DNA of 64,000 nucleotides, taken from assembly GCF_024758725.1 (NCBI RefSeq), contig NZ_CP096972.1, positions 2,648,001 to 2,712,000 on the forward strand, read 5' to 3'. The translations under genes and the position numbers were made by a program. Below are positions 8,196 through 16,672 of this stretch, in pieces. The notes beneath the pieces were generated by a model that made no database searches, was not told the DNA's origin, and saw only the letters and a program-made list of their open reading frames with translations. Origin of the DNA: Sphingomonas sp. SUN039. Its GTDB lineage: Bacteria > Pseudomonadota > Alphaproteobacteria > Sphingomonadales > Sphingomonadaceae. Positions within the stretch are counted from its first letter, which is position 1. Every line of letters starts with the position of its first letter.

Positions 8196-9727
8196 GCCAG
8201 TGGTGGCAAAGCCGCGGGGCGGTGGCGCTGGCCGCGCTCGCCGCGACGATCCCGCTCTGGGTGGTCACCATCCCGCCGCTGATCGACCTTGTCGGGCATA
8301 TCGGGCGGTATCATGTCCAGCTCCACCTCGGCGACAGTCCGGCGTTACAGGCGAACTGGGCCTATCACTGGCGACTGATCGGCAATCTCGGCAGCGACCT
8401 GTTGATGGAGCCGCTGGGGCGGGTGTTCGGCATCGAAGGCGGCGCACGGGTGCTGGCGGGACTGATCCTGATCCTGACGATCACCGGCATGGCACGGCTG
8501 GCGCGCGCGGCACACGGGGTGCTGCCCGCGACGGCATGGGCGGCATTCCCGTTCGCGATGGCCTATCCATGGCAATACGGGCTGGTGAACTATTGTCTGG
8601 GCGTGGCGTGTGCGCTGCATATGGCGGCGCACTATTATCGTCATCCCCGCGAAGGCGGGGACCCAACTCCCGTTGTTTCGACGGGTGGGCAGTTCAGGAG
8701 TTGGGCCCCCGCCTTCGCGGGGGTGACGATGGGAGCGTTGTCCGTCCTCCTCTGGGTCGTTCACATCTATGGCTGGGCCGTGTTCGCCGTGCTGATCGTG
8801 GCGCGCACCGTCGCCGGTCGCCCGGTGAAGGTCTGGCCCCGCGCCATCCCAGGCCTGCTTCCGCTCGGCCTGCCGCTGTTGCTGATGGCAGCGCTCAGCT
8901 ACGGCACGGCAGGGGCCGCCGCCGCAACGCTCGGCTGGTTCGACTTCGGGTACAAAGCGCTGGCGCTGACCTGGACGCTCCGCGACCAGCACCAATGGTT
9001 CGACATGGGCTGCCTGATCGCGGCGATGCTGCTGATTTATGCCGGGGTGCGGTCGAAGGCGTTCGTGGTCGACAGGTCGCTGGGCCTTGCCGCGCTGTTC
9101 CTGCTGATCGCGCTACTGGTGTTGCCTTATCAGCTGCTCGGCTCCGCTTTTTCCGATGCGCGACTGTGGCCCGTCGTTTTCATGGTCGCGCTACTCGCGA
9201 TCCGGCCGGTCGAGGCCACGGGAAGACTGGCCGCTGTGATTGCGCTCGGCGCAGCGCTCGTATTCGGCGTCCGCATCGCCGCGACGACGGCCGGATTCGC
9301 GCAGTACGACACCGATTATGCCCGCCATTTGAAGGCGCTCGACCTGATGCCGCGCGGTGCCCGCGTCGCTGTCTTCACCGAATTCCCCTGCGACGTGCCA
9401 TGGCGACGTCCGCGCGTCGACCATCTCGACGGCGTTGCCATCGTCCGGCGCGACGTGTTCACCAACGGGCAATGGGATGTGCCGGGGGCGCAACTGCTGG
9501 TCCCGCTCGCCGCACGGGGCACGCGCTACAACAGCGATCCGTCGCAGCTGGTCATGGGTTGCGGCGACCTGCGGCCTGCGCTGGCCGCGCGCATCGCCGA
9601 TTTCCCGCGCGACCGGTTCGATCTGGTCTGGCTGATCGGTTACCGCCCCGCAACACTTCCGCGCTATGCTGGGCTGACGCCGCTGTTTGCGGACGACCGC
9701 ACCGTGCTTTACCGGATCGACAAATGA
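8192..9727 (+). CDS. Multi-pass membrane protein, GT-C-like, paralogue 2, with in-frame palindrome insertion
   Basis: 511 residues. Start ATG 8192 overlaps the upstream stop. Paralogous along its length to the preceding gene and so probably the same activity, a membrane glycosyltransferase of GT-C type using a lipid-linked sugar. Residues 150-179 (HPREGGDP...SWAPAFAGVT) are encoded by a 90-base palindromic element at 8639-8728 and have no counterpart in paralogue 1; the frame is kept and the alignment resumes with ALSVLLWVVHIYGWA. The insertion falls between two membrane segments. Overlaps the GtrB-type gene by ATGA. Confidence 0.7.
   Translation: MSQWWQSRGAVALAALAATIPLWVVTIPPLIDLVGHIGRYHVQLHLGDSPALQANWAYHWRLIGNLGSDLLMEPLGRVFGIEGGARVLAGLILILTITGMARLARAAHGVLPATAWAAFPFAMAYPWQYGLVNYCLGVACALHMAAHYYRHPREGGDPTPVVSTGGQFRSWAPAFAGVTMGALSVLLWVVHIYGWAVFAVLIVARTVAGRPVKVWPRAIPGLLPLGLPLLLMAALSYGTAGAAAATLGWFDFGYKALALTWTLRDQHQWFDMGCLIAAMLLIYAGVRSKAFVVDRSLGLAALFLLIALLVLPYQLLGSAFSDARLWPVVFMVALLAIRPVEATGRLAAVIALGAALVFGVRIAATTAGFAQYDTDYARHLKALDLMPRGARVAVFTEFPCDVPWRRPRVDHLDGVAIVRRDVFTNGQWDVPGAQLLVPLAARGTRYNSDPSQLVMGCGDLRPALAARIADFPRDRFDLVWLIGYRPATLPRYAGLTPLFADDRTVLYRIDK
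8639..8728. repeat. Palindromic element inserted in frame within a coding gene
   Basis: Arms 8639-8670 and 8697-8728 are 32-base inverted repeats with 2 mismatches and a 26-base loop. Total length is 90 bases, exactly 30 codons, starting on a codon boundary. The arm core, CCCCGCGAAGGCGGGG, is a common proteobacterial REP-type hairpin whose translation gives HPREGGDP. Confidence 0.9.
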
Positions 9728-10716
9728 CCGCGCCGAAACTCTCGATTGTCGTTCCCTGTTACAACGAGGCCGACTGCCTCGGCGTGCTGCACGCGCGGCT
9801 GGGCGCGGCGGCCAAAGCCGTCGTCGGCGAGGATTACGAGATCGTCCTGATCAACGACGGGTCGCGCGACGCGAGCTGGTCGATCATGGCAGGTCTCGCG
9901 GCCACCGACCCGCACCTCGTCGCGCTCGACCTGTCGCGTAACCACGGGCACCAATTGGCGCTGACGGCGGGGCTCGACCTGTGCCGGGGCGAGCATATCT
10001 TCGTCGTCGATGCCGATTTGCAGGACCCGCCCGAATTGCTCGGGCCGATGATGGAAACGCTCGTCAGGGAAGGGGCCGATGTCGTCTATGGCGTCCGCAC
10101 CGAACGCGCGGGCGAGACGGTGTTCAAAAAGGCGACGGCTGCGGCGTTTTACCGCCTGCTGAAAAGCGCGACCGATGTCGATATCCCGCTCGATTCGGGC
10201 GATTTCCGGCTGATGACGCGGCGCGCGCTGAGCGTGTTCCTCGCCATGCCCGAACAGGCGCGGTTCGTGCGCGGGATGGTCGCCTGGGGCGGGTTCCGGC
10301 AGGTGCCGTTCGCCTATAGCCGCGAAGCGCGTTTTGCCGGTGAGACCAAATATCCGTTGTCGAAAATGATCCGCTTCGCGCTCGACGCGCTGACCGGCTT
10401 TTCGACCGCACCCTTGCGCCTCGCGAGCCATGCCGGGCTGTGGCTGGCGGCGGGGTCGGTGCTGCTCGTCATCTATATCTTCGCGTCCTGGATTGCGGGC
10501 CAGGCCATCGCGGGCTGGACCTCGCTGATGCTGGTCGTCGTCGTGCTTGGCGCGATCCAGATGTTCGTGCTCGGCATGATCGGCGAATATATCGGGCGGC
10601 TGTATACGCAGGCGAAGAACCGGCCGCTCTACATCGTCCAGAACATTGCGGGTGGGAGCGTGGCGAAAGCGACGCTGGGGATCGATGCGTCGGACAGCGC
10701 GCCTGTCGAGAAATAG
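9724..10716 (+). CDS. GtrB/DPM1-type polyprenyl-phosphate glycosyltransferase (GT2)
   Basis: 330 residues. GT2 fold with the N-terminal SIVVPCYNEAD, NDGSRD, and the metal-binding DADLQDPPE (residues 96-104). Two C-terminal membrane segments (about 240-265 and 275-300) follow, as in GtrB, ArnC and bacterial dolichol-phosphate-mannose-synthase-like enzymes. It should move a sugar from a nucleotide donor to undecaprenyl phosphate on the cytoplasmic face. It is the third gene of an ATGA-overlapping set with the two GT-C-like proteins, which would be the natural users of its lipid-linked product. GtrA lies downstream in convergent orientation. Confidence 0.9.
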   Translation: MTAPKLSIVVPCYNEADCLGVLHARLGAAAKAVVGEDYEIVLINDGSRDASWSIMAGLAATDPHLVALDLSRNHGHQLALTAGLDLCRGEHIFVVDADLQDPPELLGPMMETLVREGADVVYGVRTERAGETVFKKATAAAFYRLLKSATDVDIPLDSGDFRLMTRRALSVFLAMPEQARFVRGMVAWGGFRQVPFAYSREARFAGETKYPLSKMIRFALDALTGFSTAPLRLASHAGLWLAAGSVLLVIYIFASWIAGQAIAGWTSLMLVVVVLGAIQMFVLGMIGEYIGRLYTQAKNRPLYIVQNIAGGSVAKATLGIDASDSAPVEK

Positions 10717-10720
10717 CCGG

Positions 10721-10819
10721 GGTTCACACGAAGCTCACGAAGTCACGAAGACAGAATGGCCGCTACGCGGCAAGCTCCCTTCCTTCTTCCTTTGTGCCTT
10801 CGTGAGCTTCGTGTGAACC
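10721..10819. repeat. Empty inverted-repeat element of the GxxExxY cassette family
   Basis: Arms 10721-10750 and 10790-10819. The right arm is identical over 30 bases to the right arm of the cassette at 6643-6672; the left arm is slightly diverged. Only 39 bases separate the arms, so no gene is carried. It starts 4 bases after the GtrB stop and ends 8 bases before the convergent GtrA stop, a position suited to a bidirectional terminator or transcription barrier (inference). Confidence 0.85.
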
Positions 10820-10827
10820 CAAACGGG

Positions 10828-11247
10828 CTATCCGCCGTAAGTCCATTTCCGGTGCATCCAGAACGTTGCCAGCGGCGTGAACACGATATTCGGCACGATC
10901 GGCCACCAGGTCGGGCCGTGCAGATATTTGACCAGCAGCCACACGAAGAATGAATTCATCGCAAAGCCGAACAGGTTCACCGCGATGAACCGCGTCGACA
11001 TTTGCGCGTGGTTCTCGCGCTCGCCGTGGCCCGCGAAACTGATCCAGCCATGCGCGAAATAGCCGACGATCACGCCGATGACGAAGGCGATGCCGATCGA
11101 CACGTTCGGATCGATCACGAACCATTCGACCCCGAGATAATAGATCGCCTGCCCGCCCGCCGTGATCAGGCCGCCGACGATGCCATAGCGCACGAGCTGC
11201 CAGAAGGCGGCGCGGGCAGCGGGGTCGGTGGGGAGGGTGAGGTTCAT
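10828..11247 (-). CDS. GtrA family membrane protein (putative lipid-linked sugar flippase)
   Basis: 139 residues with four hydrophobic segments and family sequence features: FWQLVRYGIVGGLITAGG at the N-terminus, the FAGHGERE loop, RFIAVNLFGFAMNSFFVW and the closing PNIVFTPLATFWMHRKWTY. GtrA proteins are thought to flip undecaprenyl-phosphate sugars made by GtrB. Start ATG 11247 is preferred over a longer frame reaching 11310, which runs through repeat sequence. Adjacent to, but convergent with, the GtrB-type gene, unlike the usual gtrAB operon order. Confidence 0.9.
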   Translation of the reverse strand: MNLTLPTDPAARAAFWQLVRYGIVGGLITAGGQAIYYLGVEWFVIDPNVSIGIAFVIGVIVGYFAHGWISFAGHGERENHAQMSTRFIAVNLFGFAMNSFFVWLLVKYLHGPTWWPIVPNIVFTPLATFWMHRKWTYGG

Positions 11248-11267
11248 GGACAACTCTAAGTTTCTTT

Positions 11268-11369
11268 CCCGAGCGAAGACGAGGGACTTTGCCGAGCGAA
11301 GCCGAGGCATCTTTCCACGCGGTTAGGCTTCTCGACTGCGCTCGAAGGTGCCCCCCGTCTTCGCTCGGG
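11268..11369. repeat. Intergenic inverted repeat between gtrA-type and methyltransferase genes
   Basis: CCCGAGCGAAGACG (11268-11281) pairs with CGTCTTCGCTCGGG (11356-11369). A second GAGCGAAGCCGAGG copy at about 11293 gives a nested alternative pairing. The whole lies between two minus-strand genes and may act as a processing or termination hairpin. Confidence 0.6.
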
Positions 11370-11384
11370 GAAGAGAAGAGAAAG

Positions 11385-12140
11385 CTACCCCGCCCGCCCG
11401 CGCACGCGTGCCTCGACGCTCGCCTTTACCATGGCGACCGGCTTGACCAGCCCCGCCGGGATCAGACGGACCATGGCGCGGCGCGCGTTCCAGACGAAAT
11501 CGCCGCCGATCTCGAGCGCGCGCCCGTCCTCGACTCGGCTAGCCAGCACGATGTCCGACAGCCGCTTCTGCCCCGCCTCGTTGGCGTAGAGGTATGAGTT
11601 GAACTTGTACCAGCCCTTGACCTGTTTCTGGTCGGCAAGGCGCGGGCGCAGGAAGTCGAACGCCGCAAACCCGCGCGCCTTGAATAGTTGCCGCCAATAT
11701 TCGGGCGGTTGTTCGTTGACATGATGCTCGCCGCCCTGATGCGGGACGGCGGCGGAAAACAGCACGACATCGCCGTGGCGGGTCAGCGTTTCGACAAAAG
11801 TCGCCGCCTTGGCATGCGGCAGATGCTCGGCGACTTCGAGGCTTTGCACGAGGTCGAACTTGCGCCCGAGATCGAGCGGCAGCATCAGGTCGTGCGCCAG
11901 GAAATTCCCCGCCGGGATGACCAGCTGGTCCACCTTCACATAGTCGCCGTCGACCGCGAGCACATCGGCCACGCCCGCCGCCATCCATTCGGACGCCCAG
12001 GCCCCGTGCCCCGCGCCGACATCGAGCAGGCTGTCGATCTTCATTTCGGCGAGCAGCAAGGGCGCGACCGTACGTGCCGAGGCGCGGCTGCCGTCGTCGA
12101 TATAGTCGTAGAAATCGGTGTTGTAGACGTGGTCGCTCAT
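11385..12140 (-). CDS. Class I SAM-dependent methyltransferase
   Basis: 251 residues. Motif I LLDVGAGHGAWASEW (about 38-52), then VLAVDGDYV, the motif II-like FDLVQSLEVAEHLP, and a C-terminal helical extension. Resembles small-molecule or sugar methyltransferases of glycan clusters (HHVNEQPPEYW region). Start ATG 12140; the in-frame extension to 12191 is not supported. It lies in the glycosylation locus, divergent from the STT3-like gene with about 100 bases between, so methylation of a sugar or lipid-linked glycan is plausible but unproven. Confidence 0.8.
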   Translation of the reverse strand: MSDHVYNTDFYDYIDDGSRASARTVAPLLLAEMKIDSLLDVGAGHGAWASEWMAAGVADVLAVDGDYVKVDQLVIPAGNFLAHDLMLPLDLGRKFDLVQSLEVAEHLPHAKAATFVETLTRHGDVVLFSAAVPHQGGEHHVNEQPPEYWRQLFKARGFAAFDFLRPRLADQKQVKGWYKFNSYLYANEAGQKRLSDIVLASRVEDGRALEIGGDFVWNARRAMVRLIPAGLVKPVAMVKASVEARVRGRAG

Positions 12141-12241
12141 CGTTCCGGTCCGCAAGTGATGGGGCGTGTTCCCCGCGCTATGCAGCGGCACCGGTAAAGA
12201 TTATGCGCGGCCACGTCGAGGATTTAGGGTCGCACAGGCAA

Positions 12242-14044
12242 ATGGACGAAATCGAAGCAGGACCGGCGACCGCCGAGGCGCGGATCGCGGCATGGCTCGA
12301 CCGCCACTGGCGTGCACTGGTCGCCGCGATCTGGGTCGCGACCATGGTATGGCTGGTCCAGTTCCGCTGGGGCATGATCAAGTGGTTCTCGCTGCCCGAC
12401 ACCGATGACAATATGCGGATGTCGCAGGTCCGCGCACTGTTGAACGGACAGGGCTGGTACGATCTGCGCCAGTATAAATTGAACCCGCCCGAGGGGTTCA
12501 ACATGCACTGGAGCCGCCTCGTCGATCTGCCGATCGCGCTGCTCGACTGGGGCGCGCGGTTCTTCGTCGACGGGGCGACGGCGGAACGCTTTGCGGCGGC
12601 GGTCGCGCCGATGCTGCCGCTGGGGCTGACCCTGTTCGCGCTGGCGCTCGCGGCACGGCGGCTGGTCGCGCCCAATGCGGGGCTGCTCGCAGCGGGATTG
12701 GCGGCAACCGGCTGCTGGGCGGCGTTGTCGATGTTCATGCCGATGCGGATCGACCACCATAATTGGCAGCTGACGTTCCTCATGCTCAGCATCGCGGGCA
12801 TCGCCGACCCGCAGGCGCGGCGCGGCGGCATCGTCACCGGCATTGCAAGCGCCGCATCGCTGGTCATCGGCCTCGAGCTGCTGCCGTTCCTCGTCATCGT
12901 CGGCGCGGCGACCGTGCTGCGCTGGGTGTGGCAGCCGGAGGATCGCGAACGGCTGTCGGCCTACGGCCTGTCGCTCGCCGTGGGCTGTGCGGTCGGTTAT
13001 CTCGGCTTTGCCAGCTACGACAATGCCGTGCCGCGCTGCGACGTGCTGTCGCCGGTGTGGCTGGGAACGATGGTTGCGGCGGGATGGCTGGCGTGGCTGT
13101 TGCCGCAGTTGAAGCGCGACGATTGGCGCTGGCGGCTGGGTGCGGCGGCGCTGGGCGGCGTGGTGCTGGCGGCGGGGTTCGCGCTGCTCGCGCCGCAGTG
13201 CCTGGGGCGGCCCGAACAGGTGTCGCCCGAACTCTACGAGAGCTGGCTCAAGAACATCAACGAATTCAAGCCGCTCTACACCAAGGACTGGCAGGTCATG
13301 GTCGGCACGCTTGCCTTGCCACTGGCAGGCGTCATCGGCGCGATCATTGCCACTTTGCGCGCGCGCGGCACGCCGCAGTTCGCGGTCTGGGCACCGATTG
13401 CGCTGATCAGCCTGACCTCGATGCTGTTGCTGCTGTGGCAGACGCGGATGGGCGCGGCGGCGCAACTGACGGCAGTCCCCGGCGCGACCGCGCTGATCTG
13501 GCTGGCCGTGCCTGCACTCCGCCGCAGCCCATCGATGCTCGCGCGCACCATCGGGGTTGCGGCCGTGGTGCTGCTGGTTTCGGGGCTGGGCGTCCAATAT
13601 GTCATCGGTCAGGTCCCCGGCAAAAAGGCCACGGTGCGCAGCAAGGCCATCGAGAAGGCGAACGGGCGCTGTCCGACGCTCCCCGCGCTGAACCCCATTG
13701 CCAAATTGCCCGCGACGACGATCTTCACCTTCGTCGATTTGGGGCCGCGCCTGATTACCGTCACCCATCACAAGGCGATTGCCGGGCCGTACCACCGCAA
13801 CGGCGGCGCGATCCTCGATGTGCATCACGCCTTCGACGGGACGCCCGAGAACGCCCGCGCAACGATCAAACGCCACGGCGCGACATTGCTGATGACCTGC
13901 CCGAACATGAGCGAATCGACCGTGTACCGTGCGCGGTCGCCGAAGGGATTTTATTCGCAGCTGGCGACGGGCACGAAGTTCGACTGGCTCGAACCAGTGC
14001 CCCTGCCCAAAGAGTCGCCGCTGCTGCTGTGGCGGGTGAAGTAG
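12242..14044 (+). CDS. Large membrane protein, STT3 / GT-C-like glycosyltransferase
   Basis: 600 residues from ATG 12242 (ATG 12203 is an in-frame alternative). About 12 membrane segments, then a soluble C-terminal domain of about 120 residues. Just after the first helix comes DTDDNMRM (53-60), which resembles the DxD-type metal site of STT3 oligosaccharyltransferases, and MRIDHHNW (168-175) is a second acidic/histidine loop as in that family. The C-terminal part has IFTFVDLGPRLI and HHAFDGTPENA. Expected to transfer a lipid-linked glycan in the periplasm. It closes the glycosylation locus begun at 6666. A GT-C fold is likely; the acceptor is unknown. Confidence 0.7.
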   Translation: MDEIEAGPATAEARIAAWLDRHWRALVAAIWVATMVWLVQFRWGMIKWFSLPDTDDNMRMSQVRALLNGQGWYDLRQYKLNPPEGFNMHWSRLVDLPIALLDWGARFFVDGATAERFAAAVAPMLPLGLTLFALALAARRLVAPNAGLLAAGLAATGCWAALSMFMPMRIDHHNWQLTFLMLSIAGIADPQARRGGIVTGIASAASLVIGLELLPFLVIVGAATVLRWVWQPEDRERLSAYGLSLAVGCAVGYLGFASYDNAVPRCDVLSPVWLGTMVAAGWLAWLLPQLKRDDWRWRLGAAALGGVVLAAGFALLAPQCLGRPEQVSPELYESWLKNINEFKPLYTKDWQVMVGTLALPLAGVIGAIIATLRARGTPQFAVWAPIALISLTSMLLLLWQTRMGAAAQLTAVPGATALIWLAVPALRRSPSMLARTIGVAAVVLLVSGLGVQYVIGQVPGKKATVRSKAIEKANGRCPTLPALNPIAKLPATTIFTFVDLGPRLITVTHHKAIAGPYHRNGGAILDVHHAFDGTPENARATIKRHGATLLMTCPNMSESTVYRARSPKGFYSQLATGTKFDWLEPVPLPKESPLLLWRVK

Positions 14045-14047
14045 CGC

Positions 14048-14665
14048 CTAGGCGAAACTCGCCTTCACGCCGTCGATCACGAACTGCGCGGCGAGCGCGG
14101 CGAGGATGACGCCCAACACCCGCGTGATCATCGCCTCTACGCGGTTGCCGAGGATTTTCATGAGCGGCCCCGCCAGTAGCAGCGAAATCATCGTCACCAG
14201 CAAAGTTGTCGCCAGTGCGGCGAGCACCACACCGCGTTCGCCCCACCCGTCGGCACGGCTGGTCAGCAGCATTGCCGACGCAATCGACCCCGGCCCCGCA
14301 ATCATCGGGATGCCCATCGGGAAGATCGAGATGTCGTCATGCTCGGTCGCCATCACTTCCTGCGCGCGGTTTTCGCGGCGCTCGGTGCGCTTTTCAAAGA
14401 CCATGTCGAGCGCGATCATGAACAGCATGATACCGCCCGCAATCCGGAAGGCGTCGAGGCTGACGTGAAGCGCGCCGAGGAACGCTTTTCCGACGAGCGC
14501 AAAGGCGAACAGGATTCCTGCCGCGACCAAAGTCGACCGGATTGCCATCGCGCGGCGGTGCGCGAGGGGCGTCCCGTTCGTCAGGCTGGCGAATATCGGC
14601 GCGCACCCCGGTGGGTCGATGATGACGAAAAACGTCACCAGTGCCGAGATGAAGAGTTCGATCAT
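14048..14665 (-). CDS. MarC family integral membrane protein
   Basis: 205 residues, six predicted membrane segments. N-terminal MIELFISALVTFFVIIDPPGCAPIF and the internal FPMGIPMIAGPGSIASAMLL are the diagnostic MarC/UPF0056 segments. Family function is unresolved; older links to multiple antibiotic resistance in E. coli are not supported. It is the last gene of a minus-strand run yggT-folD-orf-marC, overlapping the upstream exported-protein gene by 4 bases. It ends 3 bases from the convergent STT3-like gene. Confidence 0.92.
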   Translation of the reverse strand: MIELFISALVTFFVIIDPPGCAPIFASLTNGTPLAHRRAMAIRSTLVAAGILFAFALVGKAFLGALHVSLDAFRIAGGIMLFMIALDMVFEKRTERRENRAQEVMATEHDDISIFPMGIPMIAGPGSIASAMLLTSRADGWGERGVVLAALATTLLVTMISLLLAGPLMKILGNRVEAMITRVLGVILAALAAQFVIDGVKASFA

Positions 14666-15477
14666 TTCAGCCCGATCGTTTCATAGGCGACCAGTTTCCA
14701 TCCCGCCGCGCCGCGCCATTGCCACACGCGCAGGTCGTGCGCGCCCGCCTGTCCGCCGAGCAGCGCGCGCGAGGCCCAGGCCAGGGTCCAGTCGTCCGAA
14801 TGGCCCGAGGCGATTGCAGCCCCGAAGGTGGTTTTGGGCAAAGCCGCACTGCCGCGCGCGGGCATCGTTTCCTCGCTCTGGACCAGCACGTCGCTCGCCG
14901 CATTGGCGGCAAAGGCAGCGGCCCCGTCCACCCCGGCACGCGCGGCGACACCGGCGGCAAGCTTGTCGTAATCGGCCTCACGCAACGCCGCTGTCGAAGC
15001 GCCGCCGCATACCGGCGCGACCAGCGTCGGGGTGTTGCCCGCAGGCACCAGTTTCGGCGTCGGCCGTCCATGATCGAGCATCCAGCGATAACCGGTGGCC
15101 GTCCGTTTCCAGATCGTCGAAAAAGTGCCGTGCCCGCCCGATGCCGCACGCACCCAGGGGCCGGTCGACAGGCCGAGCGTCCCGTCGCAAGATGGCGCGA
15201 TGGTACCGGGCCACCACATCACCGGCACCGAAGGTTCGGTCGCCCCAGCCAGCGCCTTGGGGACCGGCTTGGCATCGGGGACGAACATGATCGCGTCGGG
15301 CGCAGCGGTGAGGCGGAACGCCTTCCACTGCCCCTCGACCTGCGCGCGACGGGCAAAGGCGCGTTCAGCAGCCGCAATGGCGTCGACGGGGCTGAGCGCG
15401 ACAGCTGCGGGCTTGGCAGGCGGTGGCGGTTTCGACGCGGCCACCGGTGCGGCTACGAGCAAGGCGAGCGCGATCAT
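14662..15477 (-). CDS. Exported protein of unknown function
   Basis: 271 residues. A short signal peptide ([15 protein letters not shown]) and a proline-rich region are followed by AAERAFARRAQVEGQWKAFR...PDAIMFVP, which looks like the first helix-strand unit of an SnoaL/NTF2-like fold. A second similar unit follows (residues ~165-270: ADYDKLAAGVAARAGVDGAAAFAANAASDVLVQ ... WRGAAGWKLVAYE), so two tandem NTF2-like domains are possible. Overlaps folD by one base (TGATG) and marC by four, so it is co-translated with them. Periplasmic location is likely; no function is assigned. Confidence 0.75.
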   Translation of the reverse strand: MIALALLVAAPVAASKPPPPAKPAAVALSPVDAIAAAERAFARRAQVEGQWKAFRLTAAPDAIMFVPDAKPVPKALAGATEPSVPVMWWPGTIAPSCDGTLGLSTGPWVRAASGGHGTFSTIWKRTATGYRWMLDHGRPTPKLVPAGNTPTLVAPVCGGASTAALREADYDKLAAGVAARAGVDGAAAFAANAASDVLVQSEETMPARGSAALPKTTFGAAIASGHSDDWTLAWASRALLGGQAGAHDLRVWQWRGAAGWKLVAYETIGLK

Positions 15478-16328
15478 CAGGCGGCTTCCTTCATCCGGCG
15501 ACGTTCGGCGGAAGTCAGCGTATTCCTGAGCAGACAGGCAATGGTCATCGGACCCACGCCTCCGGGAACGGGCGTGATATGCGCGGCATGGGCGGCGACC
15601 TCGTCATAGGCGACATCGCCGACCAGCCCCCCTTCCACACGATTGATGCCGACGTCGATGACGGTGGCGCCCGGCTTCACCCAGTCACCCCGGATCATCC
15701 CGGGTCGCCCGACCGCCGCCACCAGTATGTCGGCCCTGCGGCACAGCGCAGGCAAATCGCGCGACTTCGAATGCGCGACGGTCACAGTAGCATTTGCACC
15801 GAGCAACAGCTGCGCCATCGGTTTACCGACGATGTTCGACCGCCCGACCACGACCGCCTCCAGACCCGACAGGTCACCGAGTGTGTCTTTGAGTAGCATC
15901 AGACAGCCGAGCGGTGTGCAGGGCACGAAGCCGTGCAGCCCGCTCGCCAGTCGCCCGACATTGACGGGGTGGAAGCCGTCGACGTCCTTGTCGGGGTCGA
16001 TGGTCGCAATCACCGCGTCGGGATTGATGTGGTCAGGCAGCGGCAGCTGGACGAGAATCCCGTCGACCGCCGGATCGGCGTTCAGGCGGCGCACCAGCGC
16101 CAACAACGCGTCCTGCGTCGTCTCGGCGGGCAAGCGGTGTTCGAAACTCGCCATTCCGGCCTCGCGGCACGCCTTGCCCTTCGCCCGGACATAAACGCCG
16201 CTCGCCGGATCGTCACCGACCAGCACGACCGCCAGCCCCGGCGCGCGACCCAGCCGCGTAACGCCTGCCGCGACATCGGCGCGCAGCGCCGCCGCATGCG
16301 CCTTGCCGTCGATCAGGGCGGCCGTCAT
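15477..16328 (-). CDS. folD: Bifunctional methylenetetrahydrofolate dehydrogenase / cyclohydrolase
   Basis: 283 residues, normal FolD length. The motif [13 protein letters not shown] contains the catalytic tyrosine and lysine, followed by [24 protein letters not shown], the NADP-binding [12 protein letters not shown] and the closing [13 protein letters not shown]. It interconverts 5,10-methylene- and 10-formyl-tetrahydrofolate for purine and formyl-Met synthesis; purH in this window consumes the product. Start ATG 16328 overlaps the yggT stop (ATGA); the open frame to 16487 is the yggT antiphase. Cytoplasmic. Confidence 0.97.
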   Translation of the reverse strand: MTAALIDGKAHAAALRADVAAGVTRLGRAPGLAVVLVGDDPASGVYVRAKGKACREAGMASFEHRLPAETTQDALLALVRRLNADPAVDGILVQLPLPDHINPDAVIATIDPDKDVDGFHPVNVGRLASGLHGFVPCTPLGCLMLLKDTLGDLSGLEAVVVGRSNIVGKPMAQLLLGANATVTVAHSKSRDLPALCRRADILVAAVGRPGMIRGDWVKPGATVIDVGINRVEGGLVGDVAYDEVAAHAAHITPVPGGVGPMTIACLLRNTLTSAERRRMKEAA

Positions 16329-16618
16329 GAAATATAGGTCGGCTGGATCTGGCCCTCGAGAACGATCCGCAGGATCTGGATGCAGATCAGCACGACGATC
16401 GGCGACAGGTCGAGCGCCCCGAAATCGGGCATGATGCGGCGGATCGGGCGGTACAGCGGCTCGGTGATACGGTCGAGCGTCGTCCACACCTGCCGCACGA
16501 AATCATTGTGCGTGTTGATCACGTTGAACGCGATCAGCCATGACATCACCGCCTGGATGATGATCACCCATGTCGCAAGGGTCAGCAGGTAAAGAGCAAT
16601 CTGGATTACGGTGTTCAT
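16325..16618 (-). CDS. YggT family membrane protein
   Basis: 97 residues, two membrane segments separated by a basic loop with the family signature [38 protein letters not shown]. YggT (CcmB-like in chloroplasts) proteins affect cell shape, osmotic response or membrane protein assembly; the exact role is unknown. First gene of the yggT-folD-orf-marC overlapping run. A 54-base gap (16619-16672) separates it from argB. Confidence 0.9.
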   Translation of the reverse strand: MNTVIQIALYLLTLATWVIIIQAVMSWLIAFNVINTHNDFVRQVWTTLDRITEPLYRPIRRIMPDFGALDLSPIVVLICIQILRIVLEGQIQPTYIS

Positions 16619-16672
16619 AGGTACAGGATTCCCGCTGCTTGGGCGCTGTCGCCCCAGATAGCGGGGTGCGCC

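Noticed and set aside
8639-8728. HPREGGDP segment as a genuine protein domain
   Set aside because: It is the translation of a palindromic DNA element and is missing in the paralogue.
8200-10716. 838-codon frame appearing to fuse an arginine-rich protein to the GT2 domain
   Set aside because: The upstream part is out-of-frame sequence of paralogue 2; the true GT2 start is ATG 9724 overlapping the upstream stop.
12224-13876. 550-codon open frame on the minus strand
   Set aside because: Antisense to the STT3-like gene; arginine/glutamine-rich product without recognisable fold.
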